Shown here piece after piece: positions 8,962 through 19,322 of a DNA stretch of 64,000 nucleotides. Within the stretch, counting starts at the first letter, position 1; every line of letters starts with the position of its first letter. Location: NCBI RefSeq assembly GCF_003031675.1, contig NZ_PYWX01000029.1:248001-312000 (forward strand), given 5' to 3'. The translations under genes and the position numbers were made by a program. Source of the stretch: Pseudomonas palleroniana. Its GTDB lineage: Bacteria > Pseudomonadota > Gammaproteobacteria > Pseudomonadales > Pseudomonadaceae. The notes beneath the pieces were generated by a model. The model searched no databases, was not told where the DNA came from, and saw only the letters and a list, made by a program, of their open reading frames with translations.

Positions 8962-9939
8962 TTACGGCAACAGAATGGTCGACCCCGTCGTGCGCCGTCC
9001 CGACAATTCCGTTTGCGCTTTCGCCGCCTCAGCCAGCGAATAGCGCTGGTTGATATCAATGCGGACCTTGCCGCTCTTGATCATCGAGAACAAATCATCG
9101 GCCATTGCCTGCAGGTTCTCCGGGTTGTTGGCATAGGTCGCCAGTGTCGGACGGGTCACATACAGCGAACCCTTGGCCGCCAGGATCCCCAGGTTCACCC
9201 CATCGACCGCGCCCGACGCGTTACCGAAGCTCACCACCAACCCACGCGGTGCCACGCTGTCCAGTGAGGTCAGCCAGGTATCCTTGCCCACACCGTCGTA
9301 TACCACCGGTACTTTCTTGCCGTCGGTCAATTCCAATACGCTCTGTGCGACGTTTTCCTTGCTGTAGTCGATGGTTTCCCAGGCGCCGAGGGATTTGGCC
9401 AGGGCGGCTTTTTCCGGCGAGCTCACGGTACCGATCAGCTTGACGCCCAGGGCTTTGGCCCATTGGCAGGCCAGGGAGCCCACGCCCCCGGCCGCGGCGT
9501 GGAACAGAATGGTTTCGCCGCCTTTGAGTTCATAGGTCTGGCGCAGCAGGTATTGCACGGTCAGGCCCTTGAGCATGGCACCGGCAGCCTGTTCAAAGCT
9601 GATCTCGTCCGGCAGGTGCACCAGGTTGGCTGCGGGCAACACATGCAGTTGGCTGTAGGCGCCTAATGGGCCGCTGCCATACGCCACACGGTCGCCGACC
9701 TTGAATTGAGAGACTTCACTGCCGACCGCGTCGACCACCCCGGCACCTTCGGCGCCCAGCCCCGATGGTAACGCTGGCGGTGCATACAGGCCGCTGCGGA
9801 AATAGGTGTCGATGAAGTTCAGGCCGATGGCCTCATTACGCACGCGAACCTGTTGCGGGCCCGGCTCTGCGGGCGTGTAGTCGACATATTCAAGTACTTC
9901 GGGACCGCCATGGGCGCTGAACTGGATACGTTTGGCCAT
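8962..9939 (-). CDS. qor: NADPH:quinone oxidoreductase (zeta-crystallin family)
   Basis: This 325-residue medium-chain reductase lacks the alcohol dehydrogenase zinc ligands and reduces quinones with NADPH. The N-terminal GroES-like domain contains IGLNFIDTYFRSGLY, and the nucleotide-binding motif is AAAGGVGSLACQWAKA near residue 150. The frame extends 22 codons upstream, but the ATG at 9937-9939 (MAKRIQFSAHGGPEVLEY) matches the family start and has an aaggag site 9-14 bases before it. It is divergent from hemF, the usual Pseudomonas arrangement. Confidence 0.95.
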   Translation of the reverse strand: MAKRIQFSAHGGPEVLEYVDYTPAEPGPQQVRVRNEAIGLNFIDTYFRSGLYAPPALPSGLGAEGAGVVDAVGSEVSQFKVGDRVAYGSGPLGAYSQLHVLPAANLVHLPDEISFEQAAGAMLKGLTVQYLLRQTYELKGGETILFHAAAGGVGSLACQWAKALGVKLIGTVSSPEKAALAKSLGAWETIDYSKENVAQSVLELTDGKKVPVVYDGVGKDTWLTSLDSVAPRGLVVSFGNASGAVDGVNLGILAAKGSLYVTRPTLATYANNPENLQAMADDLFSMIKSGKVRIDINQRYSLAEAAKAQTELSGRRTTGSTILLP

Positions 9940-10075
9940 CTGCACTTCTCCTTGAGATCGAATCGCGTGGCCTGCTATCGGACTCCTAAGCTTGATCTTC
10001 GTCAACTGCGACGCGCGTGGGTGCGGTGTTATCCTGTGCGCCCATTTGCCGCCGACGCCCGATGGCCTCGCGTAG

Positions 10076-11031
<956 letters not shown>

Positions 11032-11032
<1 letters not shown>

Positions 11033-11850
11033 TGGATCGGTATGTCGTATTCGGTAACCCCATCGGCCACAGTAAATCGCCGTTGATCCACCGTATGTTT
11101 GCCGAGCAGACCGGCGAGCAACTGGATTACAACACCTTGCTCGCACCGCTGGAGGATTTCTCCGGCTGTGCCCGTGAGTTCTTTGTGCAAGGACGGGGTG
11201 CCAACGTCACTGTGCCGTTCAAGGAAGAAGCCTACCGTCTGGCCGATACCTTGACCGAGCGCGCCCAACGCGCCGGTGCGGTGAACACCTTGAGCAAGTT
11301 GGCCGACGGCACCCTGCTGGGCGACAACACCGACGGCGCGGGTTTGGTGCGCGACCTGACGGTAAACGCCGGGTTGACGCTCAAAGGCGCGCGCATCCTG
11401 CTGCTGGGCGCCGGCGGTGCAGTCCGCGGGGCATTGGAACCGTTGCTGGCGGAACAACCGGCCTCGTTGATCATCGCCAACCGTACGGTCGAAAAGGCCG
11501 AATTGCTCGCAGAGCTGTTCGACGATCTCGGCCCGGTATCCGCCAGCGGTTTCGACTGGCTGCGTGAGCCGGTAGACCTGATCATCAATGCCACGTCCGC
11601 CAGCCTGTCAGGCGATGTACCGCCGATTGCCGGCAGCCTGATCGAACCCGGCAAGACCTTTTGCTACGACATGATGTACGCCAAGGAGCCGACTGCGTTC
11701 TGTCGCTGGGCCGCTGAACAAGGTGCGGCCGTGGCGATGGATGGCCTGGGCATGCTGGTGGAGCAGGCGGCGGAAGCGTTCTTCCTGTGGCGCGGTGTGC
11801 GCCCGGCTTCGGCACCGGTGCTGGCTGAACTACGCCGCCAACTCATCTAG
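11032..11850 (+). CDS. aroE: Shikimate dehydrogenase (NADP+)
   Basis: This 272-residue enzyme reduces 3-dehydroshikimate to shikimate in the aromatic amino acid pathway. The substrate motif GHSKSPLIH (residues about 11-19), catalytic Lys in [10 protein letters not shown] (about 59-68), Asp in NTDGAGL, and the NADP Rossmann [10 protein letters not shown] (about 127-136) with the NRT specificity motif are all intact. It is translated from a start that overlaps the hemF stop, and transcription runs into a REP pair 27 bases downstream. Confidence 0.98.
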
Positions 11851-11876
11851 CTCCAATCTGATGTGGGCACCGCTAC

Positions 11877-11965
11877 TGTGGGAGGGGGCTTGCTCCCGAT
11901 TGCAGTGTGTCAGCCAAGAATTACTTGGCTGAACCACCGCAATCGGGAGCAAGCCCCCTCCCACA
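11877..11965. repeat. REP pair (REPIN-like inverted repeat)
   Basis: Arms 11877-11902 and 11939-11965 are reverse complements (core tgtgggagggggcttgctcc). The spacer also contains an inverted cagccaag/cttggctg pair. It separates the convergent aroE and sulP genes. Confidence 0.9.
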
Positions 11966-11978
11966 TGTTTGACTGCGT

Positions 11979-13547
11979 TCAGTCTTCGAACTGGAGGGGG
12001 CAGTTGTCGGCTCCCTCCAGTTTCTTCAACTCTTCCACCACCTGCGGCCGGGCCCGGCGCAAGGTCAAGCTGCGTCCCAAGCCCCGCAATCGCCGTGCCT
12101 CCTGGTGCAGCATCTCCACGCCGGAATAGTCGATAAAGTTGATCTGCTGCGCCTCGATGACCACCCGCTGGCCGTGCAGACTTTGCAGACGTACTTGCAG
12201 GTAATGGCTGGCGCCGAAGAAGATCGAGCCGCCTATCCGCAGGACATCTTCGTCGCCGTCACGCCACTGCTGGACGCGCGGTTGCGAGGTGCGCTTGAGG
12301 TAGAAAAACAGCGAGGCCAGCACCCCGGCATAAATCGCCGTTTGCAGCTCCAGCAGCAAGGTGGCGACGCAGGTCAGGCCCATCACCACAAACTCGGCCC
12401 GGCTCACCCGGAACAACGCACGAATGCCGCGATGGTCCACCAGGCCCCAGCAAATCAACAGAATGCTCGCGGCCATGCTCGGAATGGGGATGTGGGCGAT
12501 CAATGCGGCGCCGAACAACGCGAACAGCGCCACCCACAGCGCGGAAAACACCCCCGCCAACGGCGAGCACGCGCCTGCTTCATAGCTGAGCCCGGAGCGG
12601 GTAAAGGAACCGGCTGACAAGTAGCCCGAGAAAAATCCACCAACAATGTTGGATAAACCCTGCGCGCGGACTTCCTGGTTGGCGTCGAGCAATTGCTGTG
12701 AACGGGCCGACAAAGAGCGGGCTATCGACAGGCTGGTCACCAGCCCCAGCATCCCCACCGCCACTGCACTGGGCAGTAGGCGCAGCAGCAGATCGAGGTC
12801 CATCGGTAGCGGGCTGAATGGCGGCAGCTTGCCAACAAACGAACTGACCCGCGCGACATGCCCGAACATCGCCGGCCACAGCCAGACGGCCAGGCTGCCG
12901 AGGGCCAAGGCGATCAACAGCGTTGGCCAGCGTGGCACCCAGTATTTGAGCAACGCGCCCACCAACAAGGTGCCCAGCCCCAGGGCCAGTGACGCCTGGT
13001 CCCACTCGCCGCCATGGTCGATCAGCGCCAGCAGGCTATTGATTGCCGTGGCCTGGCTCGGCAAATCCAGGCCCAGCAGATTGGGCAACTGGCCCAGGGC
13101 AATCACCACGGCGGCACCCAGGGTGAAACCCAGTACCACCGAGTGAGAGACGAAATTCACCAGCGCGCCGAAGCGCAGCATGCCCAGCAGCCACTGGAAA
13201 ACGCCGGCCAGGAATGTCAGCAGGAGGATCAAGGTGATGTAGTCCTGCGATCCGGGTATCGCCAAGGGGCTGATGCTGGCGTACAGCACGATGGAAATCG
13301 CCGCCGTAGGGCCGCAGATCAGGTGCCAGGAGGAGCCCCAGAGACAGGCGATCAGTACCGGGATGATTGCCGCGTACAGGCCGTATTCGGGCGGGAGACC
13401 GGCGATCAGTGCGTAGGCAATCGACTGTGGCAGGGCGAGGATTGCGCCGCTGAGGCCAACGACTGCATCTCGCCCCACGCTGGCGCGGGTTTGGCGCGGG
13501 AGCCAGGCGAGAAAGGGAAAAAGTGTGTGGCGGTTGGGCCGGGGCAT
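11979..13547 (-). CDS. SulP-family anion transporter with STAS domain
   Basis: This 522-residue inner-membrane protein has about 12-14 hydrophobic segments. The SulP signature lies near residues 40-70 (ALPQSIAYALIAGLPPEYGLYAA), and a C-terminal STAS domain covers about residues 415-515 (VVIEAQQINFIDYSGVEMLHQEA). It lies 112 bases downstream of choX in the same direction, so it may belong to the choline-sulfate cluster. Sulfate released by BetC, or choline-O-sulfate itself, are plausible substrates, but the ion cannot be read from sequence. The choX-sulP gap holds a partial REP-like palindrome (about 13600-13640). Confidence 0.88.
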   Translation of the reverse strand: MPRPNRHTLFPFLAWLPRQTRASVGRDAVVGLSGAILALPQSIAYALIAGLPPEYGLYAAIIPVLIACLWGSSWHLICGPTAAISIVLYASISPLAIPGSQDYITLILLLTFLAGVFQWLLGMLRFGALVNFVSHSVVLGFTLGAAVVIALGQLPNLLGLDLPSQATAINSLLALIDHGGEWDQASLALGLGTLLVGALLKYWVPRWPTLLIALALGSLAVWLWPAMFGHVARVSSFVGKLPPFSPLPMDLDLLLRLLPSAVAVGMLGLVTSLSIARSLSARSQQLLDANQEVRAQGLSNIVGGFFSGYLSAGSFTRSGLSYEAGACSPLAGVFSALWVALFALFGAALIAHIPIPSMAASILLICWGLVDHRGIRALFRVSRAEFVVMGLTCVATLLLELQTAIYAGVLASLFFYLKRTSQPRVQQWRDGDEDVLRIGGSIFFGASHYLQVRLQSLHGQRVVIEAQQINFIDYSGVEMLHQEARRLRGLGRSLTLRRARPQVVEELKKLEGADNCPLQFED

Positions 13548-13659
13548 GAAAGGCTCGGTCTGTAGGTTTGGCGCAGAATATCAGCAGGCACCGATCCCGG
13601 TGGGAGGGAGCAAGTCGAATCGTCGCTCCGCCCCTCCCGCACTTGGATCGCGTCGGATG

Positions 13660-14574
13660 TCAGAGCCTGGCTTTGACAGCCGGCAGGGCCTCCTGGCCAT
13701 CCGTGGTCTTCACCCCGTCGAGCCACTTGTCCAACACTGCGGGATTCGCCTTGATCCACGCCTTCGCCGCATCGGCATTGCTGACCTTGTTGTTGGCGAC
13801 CTCGGCCATGATGCTGTTCTCCATCTCCTGGGTGAAACTCAGGTTGGTCAGCAGCTTCCCGACATTCGGGCACGCCTGTGCGTAACCCTTGCGGGTCAAG
13901 GTATACACGCTGCCGGTGTCACCAAAATACTTCTCGCCGCCCTTGAGGTAGTGCATTTTCAATTGCACGTTCATCGGGTGCGGCGTCCAGCCGAGGAAGG
14001 AGACGAATTTCTGTTTTTTGACCGAGCGTGACACCTCGGCGAGCATTGCCTGTTCGCTGGACTCGATCAGCTTCCATTGGCCCAGATCAAAGTCGTTCTT
14101 CTTGATGATCTCCTGCAACGAGATATTCGCCGGCGCGCCGGAGCCGATGCCGTAGATCTTCTTGTCGAACTTGTCGGCAAACTTGTTCAGGTCGTTGAAG
14201 TCATGCACGCCGGCGTCCCACACGTAGTCCGGCACCGCGAGGGTGAACTCGGTGCCGTCGAGGTTTTTCGCCAGTTGCACTACATCGCCATTGGCCACGA
14301 ATTTGTCATAGAAGCCCTGTTGTGCCGGCATCCAGTTGCCCAGGAACACATCCACCTGGCCATCCTTGAGCCCGCCAAACGTGATCGGCACCGCCAGGGT
14401 GTCGACCTTGGGTTTGTAGCCCATGCCTGTCAGTAGAAAACCGGTGATGGCATTGGTGGCGGCGATATCGCTCCAGCCGGGATCAGCCATTTTCACCGTT
14501 TCACAACTGGCGTCTGCGTACACATTGGCGCTGGCGAGCGCCAGGATACCCAGTACTACCGTTAGCTTTTGCAT
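13660..14574 (-). CDS. choX: Choline/betaine ABC transporter periplasmic binding protein (ChoX-like)
   Basis: This 304-residue solute-binding protein of the OpuAC/ProX-like family has a cleavable signal peptide (about MQKLTVVLGILALASANVYA). The segments MADPGWSDI, GYKPKVDTLAVPITFGGLKDGQVDVFLGNWMP (split over residues about 52-83) and FLGWTPHPMN match choline-binding proteins. No permease or ATPase gene is adjacent. In Pseudomonas such orphan binding proteins are known to work with the Cbc permease encoded elsewhere. It lies 18 bases after betC in the same operon, so it probably scavenges choline or choline-O-sulfate for that enzyme. Confidence 0.9.
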   Translation of the reverse strand: MQKLTVVLGILALASANVYADASCETVKMADPGWSDIAATNAITGFLLTGMGYKPKVDTLAVPITFGGLKDGQVDVFLGNWMPAQQGFYDKFVANGDVVQLAKNLDGTEFTLAVPDYVWDAGVHDFNDLNKFADKFDKKIYGIGSGAPANISLQEIIKKNDFDLGQWKLIESSEQAMLAEVSRSVKKQKFVSFLGWTPHPMNVQLKMHYLKGGEKYFGDTGSVYTLTRKGYAQACPNVGKLLTNLSFTQEMENSIMAEVANNKVSNADAAKAWIKANPAVLDKWLDGVKTTDGQEALPAVKARL

Positions 14575-14592
14575 GGCCTTCCCTCTGTGTCT

Positions 14593-16107
14593 TTATTGGT
14601 TTTGGCAGGGTTGTGGATAACGTGCCTTGCGCTCCAGGTCGTCGAGGTCGATATGGTTGCGCATGTATTGCTGACTGGCGTCTACCAGTGGCTGGTGATC
14701 CCAGCTCTTCAGCTTGCCCTGGGTCAGGGCTTCAAACACCAGACGACGGCGGCGTTGGCTGGCGAGTACCTGTTGGTGGATCGCCGGGATGTCCCATTTG
14801 GCTCGCGCCTCGCTCAAGAACGCCTCGAACCGTGAGCGGTGCTCCGGCGACTGGCTGAGGTTCTCCCGCTCGTGCGGGTCGTTGTGCACATCGAACAGTA
14901 GACAAGGGTCGTCTTCGCTGTAGATGAATTTGTAGGCGCCACGGCGGATCATCATCAGCGGGCTGATGGTGCCTTCGGCCATGTATTCGCCGAACACTTC
15001 GTCGTGCCCGCCCTGCCCTTGCAAATGCGGCACCAGCGAGCGGCCGTCCAGCGGCAGGCGTGGGTCCAGCTCGCCGCCGGCCAGTTCCACCAGGGTCGGC
15101 AGCAGGTCGGCGGTGGACACGGCGTGGGCCACGCGGCCGGCGGCGAATTGCCCCGGTGCCCAGACCAGCAACGGTACGCGGGCGGCCATTTCAAACCAAT
15201 GCATTTTGTACCAGAGGCCGCGCTCGCCGAGCATGTCGCCGTGGTCGCCGGAGAAGATGATGATCGTATCCTCGGCCAGGCCGGTGTCTTCCAGGGTCTG
15301 CAAGAGCTTGCCGACATTGCTGTCGATATAGCTGCAAGCACCGAAATAAGCACGCCGCGCATCGCGGATCTTATCCACAGGCAGCGGCTTGTCCCACAGG
15401 TCATAGACTTTGAGCAGGCGTTGGGAGTGCGGGTCGAGATCGGCCTGGGGCGGGGTCGTCGGCAAAGGGATCTGGCTATCGTCGTACAGCTCCCAGAACG
15501 GCTTGGGAATGGTGTACGGGTCGTGCGGGTGAGTCATCGACACCGTCAGGCAGAACGGCTGATCGCCGTCCTCACGGATATGGTCGAACAGGTATTGCTG
15601 GGCTTTGAACACCACCTCTTCGTCGAAGTCGAGCTGGTTGGTACGCACACACGGACCGGCTTGCAGTACCGAGGACATGTTGTGGTACCAGCTGGGGCGC
15701 ACGTCCGGCTCATCCCAGTTCACCGCCCAGCCGTAGTCGGCGGGGTAGATGTCGCTGGTCAGGCGCTCCTCGTAGCCATGCAACTGGTCGGGGCCACAGA
15801 AATGCATCTTGCCCGACAGCGCGGTGCGGTAGCCGAGGCGGCGCAGGTAGTGGGCATACGTCGGTACATCGGCGGGGAAATCCGCCGCGTTATCGTAGGC
15901 GCCGATCTTGCTCGGCAGTTGGCCGCTGACCAAGGTGAAGCGCGATGGTGCACACAGCGGGCTGTTGCAATAGGCGGCGTCGAACACCACGCCCTGTGCG
16001 GCAAGGCGGCTCAGGTTCGGCAGCTTGATCGGGGACGGTGCGTAGAACGGCAACAGTGGCGCGGCCATTTGATCGGCCATGATGAAAAGAATGTTCTTGC
16101 GCTTCAT
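14593..16107 (-). CDS. betC: Choline-sulfatase
   Basis: This 504-residue type I sulfatase hydrolyses choline-O-sulfate to choline and sulfate, feeding glycine betaine synthesis and sulfur supply. The sulfatase signature CAPSR has Cys52, which is converted to formylglycine in this family. The N-terminal metal-binding Asp is in FIMADQM, SGKMHFCG follows, and SGDHGDMLGE (about 285-294) supplies further metal ligands. The C-terminal choline-sulfatase region has HIDLDDLERKARYP. The ATG at 16105-16107 (MKRKNILFIMADQ) is preferred over an ATG six codons upstream. It is divergent from a LysR gene. Confidence 0.95.
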   Translation of the reverse strand: MKRKNILFIMADQMAAPLLPFYAPSPIKLPNLSRLAAQGVVFDAAYCNSPLCAPSRFTLVSGQLPSKIGAYDNAADFPADVPTYAHYLRRLGYRTALSGKMHFCGPDQLHGYEERLTSDIYPADYGWAVNWDEPDVRPSWYHNMSSVLQAGPCVRTNQLDFDEEVVFKAQQYLFDHIREDGDQPFCLTVSMTHPHDPYTIPKPFWELYDDSQIPLPTTPPQADLDPHSQRLLKVYDLWDKPLPVDKIRDARRAYFGACSYIDSNVGKLLQTLEDTGLAEDTIIIFSGDHGDMLGERGLWYKMHWFEMAARVPLLVWAPGQFAAGRVAHAVSTADLLPTLVELAGGELDPRLPLDGRSLVPHLQGQGGHDEVFGEYMAEGTISPLMMIRRGAYKFIYSEDDPCLLFDVHNDPHERENLSQSPEHRSRFEAFLSEARAKWDIPAIHQQVLASQRRRRLVFEALTQGKLKSWDHQPLVDASQQYMRNHIDLDDLERKARYPQPCQNQ

Positions 16108-16153
16108 GGGGCTTCGGCATTCCATAGGCGGTGTTTATGCGAATGAGCATGCA

Positions 16154-16184
16154 GCCCATGAAAAATTGGGTAAAGCCCATGAAA
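16154..16184. promoter_or_regulatory. Tandem direct repeats in the betC/regulator gap
   Basis: The sequence gcccatgaaa occurs twice in the same orientation, at 16154-16163 and 16175-16184, starting exactly 21 bases apart (two helical turns). It lies between betC (start 16107) and the LysR gene (start 16211). The cccatgaaaaattggg stretch also has partial dyad symmetry. This is a likely binding site for the LysR regulator. Confidence 0.5.
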
Positions 16185-16210
16185 TACAATGTCTAGGATA
16201 AGTACAGCTA

Positions 16211-17161
16211 ATGTATGAAGCCCTCGGTGATCTATCCCTCGACCTGTTGCGCGTATTCGAAGCGGCGGCGCGACATCGCAGCTTCACGGCGGCCGCCATG
16301 GAGTTGGGCACCACTCAACCGGCCATCAGCCAGCAGATCAAGCGGCTCGAAGAACAGCTGTCGATTCGCCTGTTTGATCGCATCTACCGTGGCATCGAAT
16401 TGACCGACGCGGGTGCCCTGCTGTTCGAGCATGCCCAGGGTGGCTTGCAGGCCATCAACCAAGGTCTGAGCGCGATCACCCAGCAGGGCCAGCATGAAGT
16501 GCTGCAAGTGGCCACCGACTTCGCATTCGCCGCTTACTGGCTGATGCCGCGCCTGCACCGCTTCCACCAGGCCAACCCGCAGGTCGATGTCAGCCTGGTC
16601 ACCAGCGAACGTAACCACGCCACCTTGCGCAGTGATATCGATGTGGCGGTGCTGTTCGGCGACGGGCGTTTCAAGCAGGGCGACAGCCTGTGGCTGTTCA
16701 ACGAAGAAGTGTTCCCGGTGTGTAGCCCGCAGTGGCTCAAGGAGCAGACCACAGCGCTGACCCTGGCGAATTTGCAGGATTTTCCCCTGCTGCACCTGCG
16801 TCAGGAGAACAACAGCCAGTGGTTCGACTGGAGCGGTGTGTTTCGCGAGTTAGGGATCACCACGGCACCCACGCCAGGCCAGTTGCGTTTCGACAACTAC
16901 ACACTGCTGATCCAGGCGGCGATTGCCGGTCAGGGCGTAGCCATCGGCTGGCGCCACCTGGTGGATAACCTGTTGCAGCAGAACTGGCTGTGCCGGCCGA
17001 TCAGCGACACGGTGATCTCGCGTTTCGGTTATTACGTCGTGCAGCCCCAGCGCAAACGCCGGGGGCAGTTGATCGAGCGCTTTGTCGATTGGCTGCTGGC
17101 GGAGCAGGCCAGCAGCGCGCAGTCCCTGACCGGACTGGCCCTGCCGTCGATTGCGGTCTAG
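16211..17161 (+). CDS. LysR-family regulator of choline sulfatase genes
   Basis: This 316-residue regulator has an N-terminal winged helix-turn-helix (residues about 10-68, RSFTAAAMELGTTQPAISQQIKRLE) followed by a periplasmic-binding-protein-like effector domain. It is transcribed divergently from betC with a 103-base shared gap, the classic layout for a LysR activator and its target. Effector identity (choline, choline-O-sulfate) is inferred from the neighbour only. A following small gene begins about 30 bases after the stop. Confidence 0.9.
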   Translation: MYEALGDLSLDLLRVFEAAARHRSFTAAAMELGTTQPAISQQIKRLEEQLSIRLFDRIYRGIELTDAGALLFEHAQGGLQAINQGLSAITQQGQHEVLQVATDFAFAAYWLMPRLHRFHQANPQVDVSLVTSERNHATLRSDIDVAVLFGDGRFKQGDSLWLFNEEVFPVCSPQWLKEQTTALTLANLQDFPLLHLRQENNSQWFDWSGVFRELGITTAPTPGQLRFDNYTLLIQAAIAGQGVAIGWRHLVDNLLQQNWLCRPISDTVISRFGYYVVQPQRKRRGQLIERFVDWLLAEQASSAQSLTGLALPSIAV

Positions 17162-17191
17162 GATCGGCGCACAGTGGACGCGGATTTCATC

Positions 17192-17518
17192 ATGCAACGT
17201 ATCAAGGGCTATCACGCCCATATCTACTTCGACGCCAGTACGATCGAGCAGGCGCGCACCCTGTGCGAAGACGCGGCCAAGCTGTTCCCGTTACGCATGG
17301 GTCGAGTGCACGAACGGCCGGTGGGCCCGCACCCGGACTGGAGCTGCCAATTGGCTTTCGAGCCGGAGTACATCGGTGTGGTGCTGCCGTGGTTGGCCTT
17401 GCACCGCGAGGGTCTGGTGGTGTTCCTGCACCCCGAAACCGGCGATGACCTGAAGGATCACACCGACTATGCGATCTGGATGGGGGCGATGCGCGAACTG
17501 GACTTGTCGGCTTTTTAA
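17192..17518 (+). CDS. DOPA 4,5-dioxygenase family protein
   Basis: This 108-residue protein has the family pattern GYHAHIYFDA, with the paired His near residues 6-8, then GRVHERPVGPHPDWSCQLAF and VVLPWLALHREGLVVFLHPETGD. In fungi and plants, relatives cleave DOPA. In bacteria the substrate is unknown. An in-frame GTG at 17174 would add six residues. The ATG at 17192 is chosen because it gives the usual family N-terminus, although neither has a strong ribosome-binding site. It lies directly after the LysR gene and may be read from the same transcript. Confidence 0.85.
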   Translation: MQRIKGYHAHIYFDASTIEQARTLCEDAAKLFPLRMGRVHERPVGPHPDWSCQLAFEPEYIGVVLPWLALHREGLVVFLHPETGDDLKDHTDYAIWMGAMRELDLSAF

Positions 17519-17692
17519 CTTCCCCTATCAGATAACGTCTTGTTCCACTCCCCGCAAAAAGGGCAAACGGAGTAGGATTTATCTCGTCTCGTCTCACTAT
17601 GTGGGATTGATATTTATATATTGAGATGTGCGCAAGCATAGGTTTATATTCGCCCATCAGCTTTTTTCATCACCACTCATTCAGGTGAAGCG

Positions 17693-18634
17693 ATGCAGGC
17701 GCAATTGATCGCGCTCGATTGGGGCACCAGTTCCCTTCGTGCTTATAAACTCGGCCCCGCAGGTGTGGTGCTGGAGCAGCGCTCGCTGGCGTGGGGCATC
17801 ATGCATTTGCCCAGCGAGCCCCGGGATATCGCGGGTGTGTACTGTCGTGATGGCTTTGAATTGGCATTCGATGCGGCGTGTGGTGACTGGCTCGATGCCC
17901 GGCCCGACCTGCCCGTGATCGCCTGCGGCATGGTCGGCAGCGCCCAGGGCTGGAGCGAGGCGGCCTATCGCAATACGCCAGTGAACGTCGCCAGCCTCGG
18001 CAACGCTCTGCATCGGGTACGCAGCTTGCGTGGAATCGACGTGCATATCGTGCCCGGCGTGATTGAGCAGGTCGGTCTGCCCAATGTGATGCGTGGCGAA
18101 GAAACCCAAGTGCTGGGCGTGCTGCAGGGGCTTGGCGCCGACGTATTGATCGGCCTGCCCGGCAGCCATTCCAAATGGGTCGAGGTGGTCGAGGGGCGTA
18201 TCACCCACTTCGACACCTTCATGACCGGCGAGCTGTTCGCGGTGTTGAGCAAACACAGCCTGCTTGGGCGTACTCAGCAAATATCCGAATACTTCCAGGC
18301 CGACGCTTTTGATCGGGGCGTGCAGGTGGCGCTCTCCAAAGATGGCCAACGCGGCGTGCTGTCGACGTTGTTCAGTGCGCGCACGCTCGGGCTGACCGGC
18401 GAGTTGGCGCCCGAACAACAGCCTGACTACCTGTCCGGTTTGCTCATCGGTCATGAACTGGCCGGCCTGCCGGTCGGCGCCAAACACCAACCCATCATCC
18501 TGGTCGGCGCCGCCGCCCTCTGCGCCCGCTACCAACGCGCCCTCGCCCTGTGCGGCTTCGATCACGTCAGCCTGGCGCAGGAAGCCACCGAGCGTGGCCT
18601 GTGGCAACTGGCGGTGGCCGCCGGGCTCACTTAA
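17693..18634 (+). CDS. dgoK: 2-dehydro-3-deoxygalactonokinase
   Basis: This 313-residue enzyme phosphorylates 2-keto-3-deoxygalactonate in the De Ley-Doudoroff pathway for galactonate. The N-terminal ALDWGTSSLRAYKL is the phosphate-binding start of this kinase family, with the conserved GLPGSHSKWVEV near residue 155 and HFDTFMTGELFAVL near 176. It is the first gene of a four-gene block (dgoK, dgoA, dgoD, transporter), with dgoA starting 20 bases after its stop. The 174-base upstream gap is unusually AT-rich, which fits a regulated promoter. Confidence 0.94.
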   Translation: MQAQLIALDWGTSSLRAYKLGPAGVVLEQRSLAWGIMHLPSEPRDIAGVYCRDGFELAFDAACGDWLDARPDLPVIACGMVGSAQGWSEAAYRNTPVNVASLGNALHRVRSLRGIDVHIVPGVIEQVGLPNVMRGEETQVLGVLQGLGADVLIGLPGSHSKWVEVVEGRITHFDTFMTGELFAVLSKHSLLGRTQQISEYFQADAFDRGVQVALSKDGQRGVLSTLFSARTLGLTGELAPEQQPDYLSGLLIGHELAGLPVGAKHQPIILVGAAALCARYQRALALCGFDHVSLAQEATERGLWQLAVAAGLT

Positions 18635-18653
18635 CCTGCATTGGAGACCTGAC

Positions 18654-19274
18654 ATGCTCAAGCAAGCGCTCGCCCGCAACGGTTTGATCGCAATCCTGCG
18701 TGGCGTACGACCGGACGAAGCCCTGGCGATCGGCCAGGTGCTGTACCAGGCGGGTTTTCGCGTCATCGAAGTACCGCTGAATTCGCCCGACCCCTACACC
18801 AGCATCCGCACGCTGCGCGATGGCCTGCCTGCCGATTGCCTGATCGGCGCGGGCACAGTGTTGACCCCGGAGCAGGTCGAGCAAGTGAAAGCCGCCGGTG
18901 GCCAGGTCATCGTGATGCCGCACAGCGATGCCAAGGTCTTGCGCGCAGCGAAAGCGGCGGGCCTGTTCCTGTCGCCCGGTGTGGCCACGCCGACCGAAGC
19001 ATTTGCCGCCCTGGCCGAAGGCGCCGACGTGTTGAAGCTGTTCCCGGCCGAGCAAATGGGCCCGTCGGTGATCAAGGCGTGGCTGGCGGTATTGCCGGCG
19101 GGCACGTTGCTGTTGCCGGTGGGCGGCATTACCCCGGACAACATGCAGGTGTTCATCGATGCCGGCGCCAAAGGGTTCGGTCTGGGTTCCGGGTTGTTCA
19201 AGCCGGGTATGACGGTGGATCAGGTCGCGAGCCGCGCCCAGGCGTATGTCGCCGCCTGGAACAGCCTGAGCTGA
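18654..19274 (+). CDS. dgoA: 2-dehydro-3-deoxy-6-phosphogalactonate aldolase
   Basis: This 206-residue class I aldolase of the KDPG/KHG family cleaves KDPGal to pyruvate and glyceraldehyde 3-phosphate. The Glu of VIEVPLNSP (near residue 38) and the Schiff-base Lys in VLKLFPAEQMGPS (near 126) are present. The frame is open further upstream into dgoK, but the ATG at 18654 with ggag at 18642-18645 is the proper start. It lies between dgoK and dgoD in the same operon. Confidence 0.95.
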   Translation: MLKQALARNGLIAILRGVRPDEALAIGQVLYQAGFRVIEVPLNSPDPYTSIRTLRDGLPADCLIGAGTVLTPEQVEQVKAAGGQVIVMPHSDAKVLRAAKAAGLFLSPGVATPTEAFAALAEGADVLKLFPAEQMGPSVIKAWLAVLPAGTLLLPVGGITPDNMQVFIDAGAKGFGLGSGLFKPGMTVDQVASRAQAYVAAWNSLS

Positions 19275-19322
19275 CTTCAAGTTCCGCGCCCACGGGCGCT
19301 GCATCTATAAGAGAGATAACAG

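Noticed and set aside
13598..13640. REP-like palindrome between choX and sulP
   Set aside because: Only fragments of the arms match. It is too decayed to call as a repeat copy, and it has no T-run.
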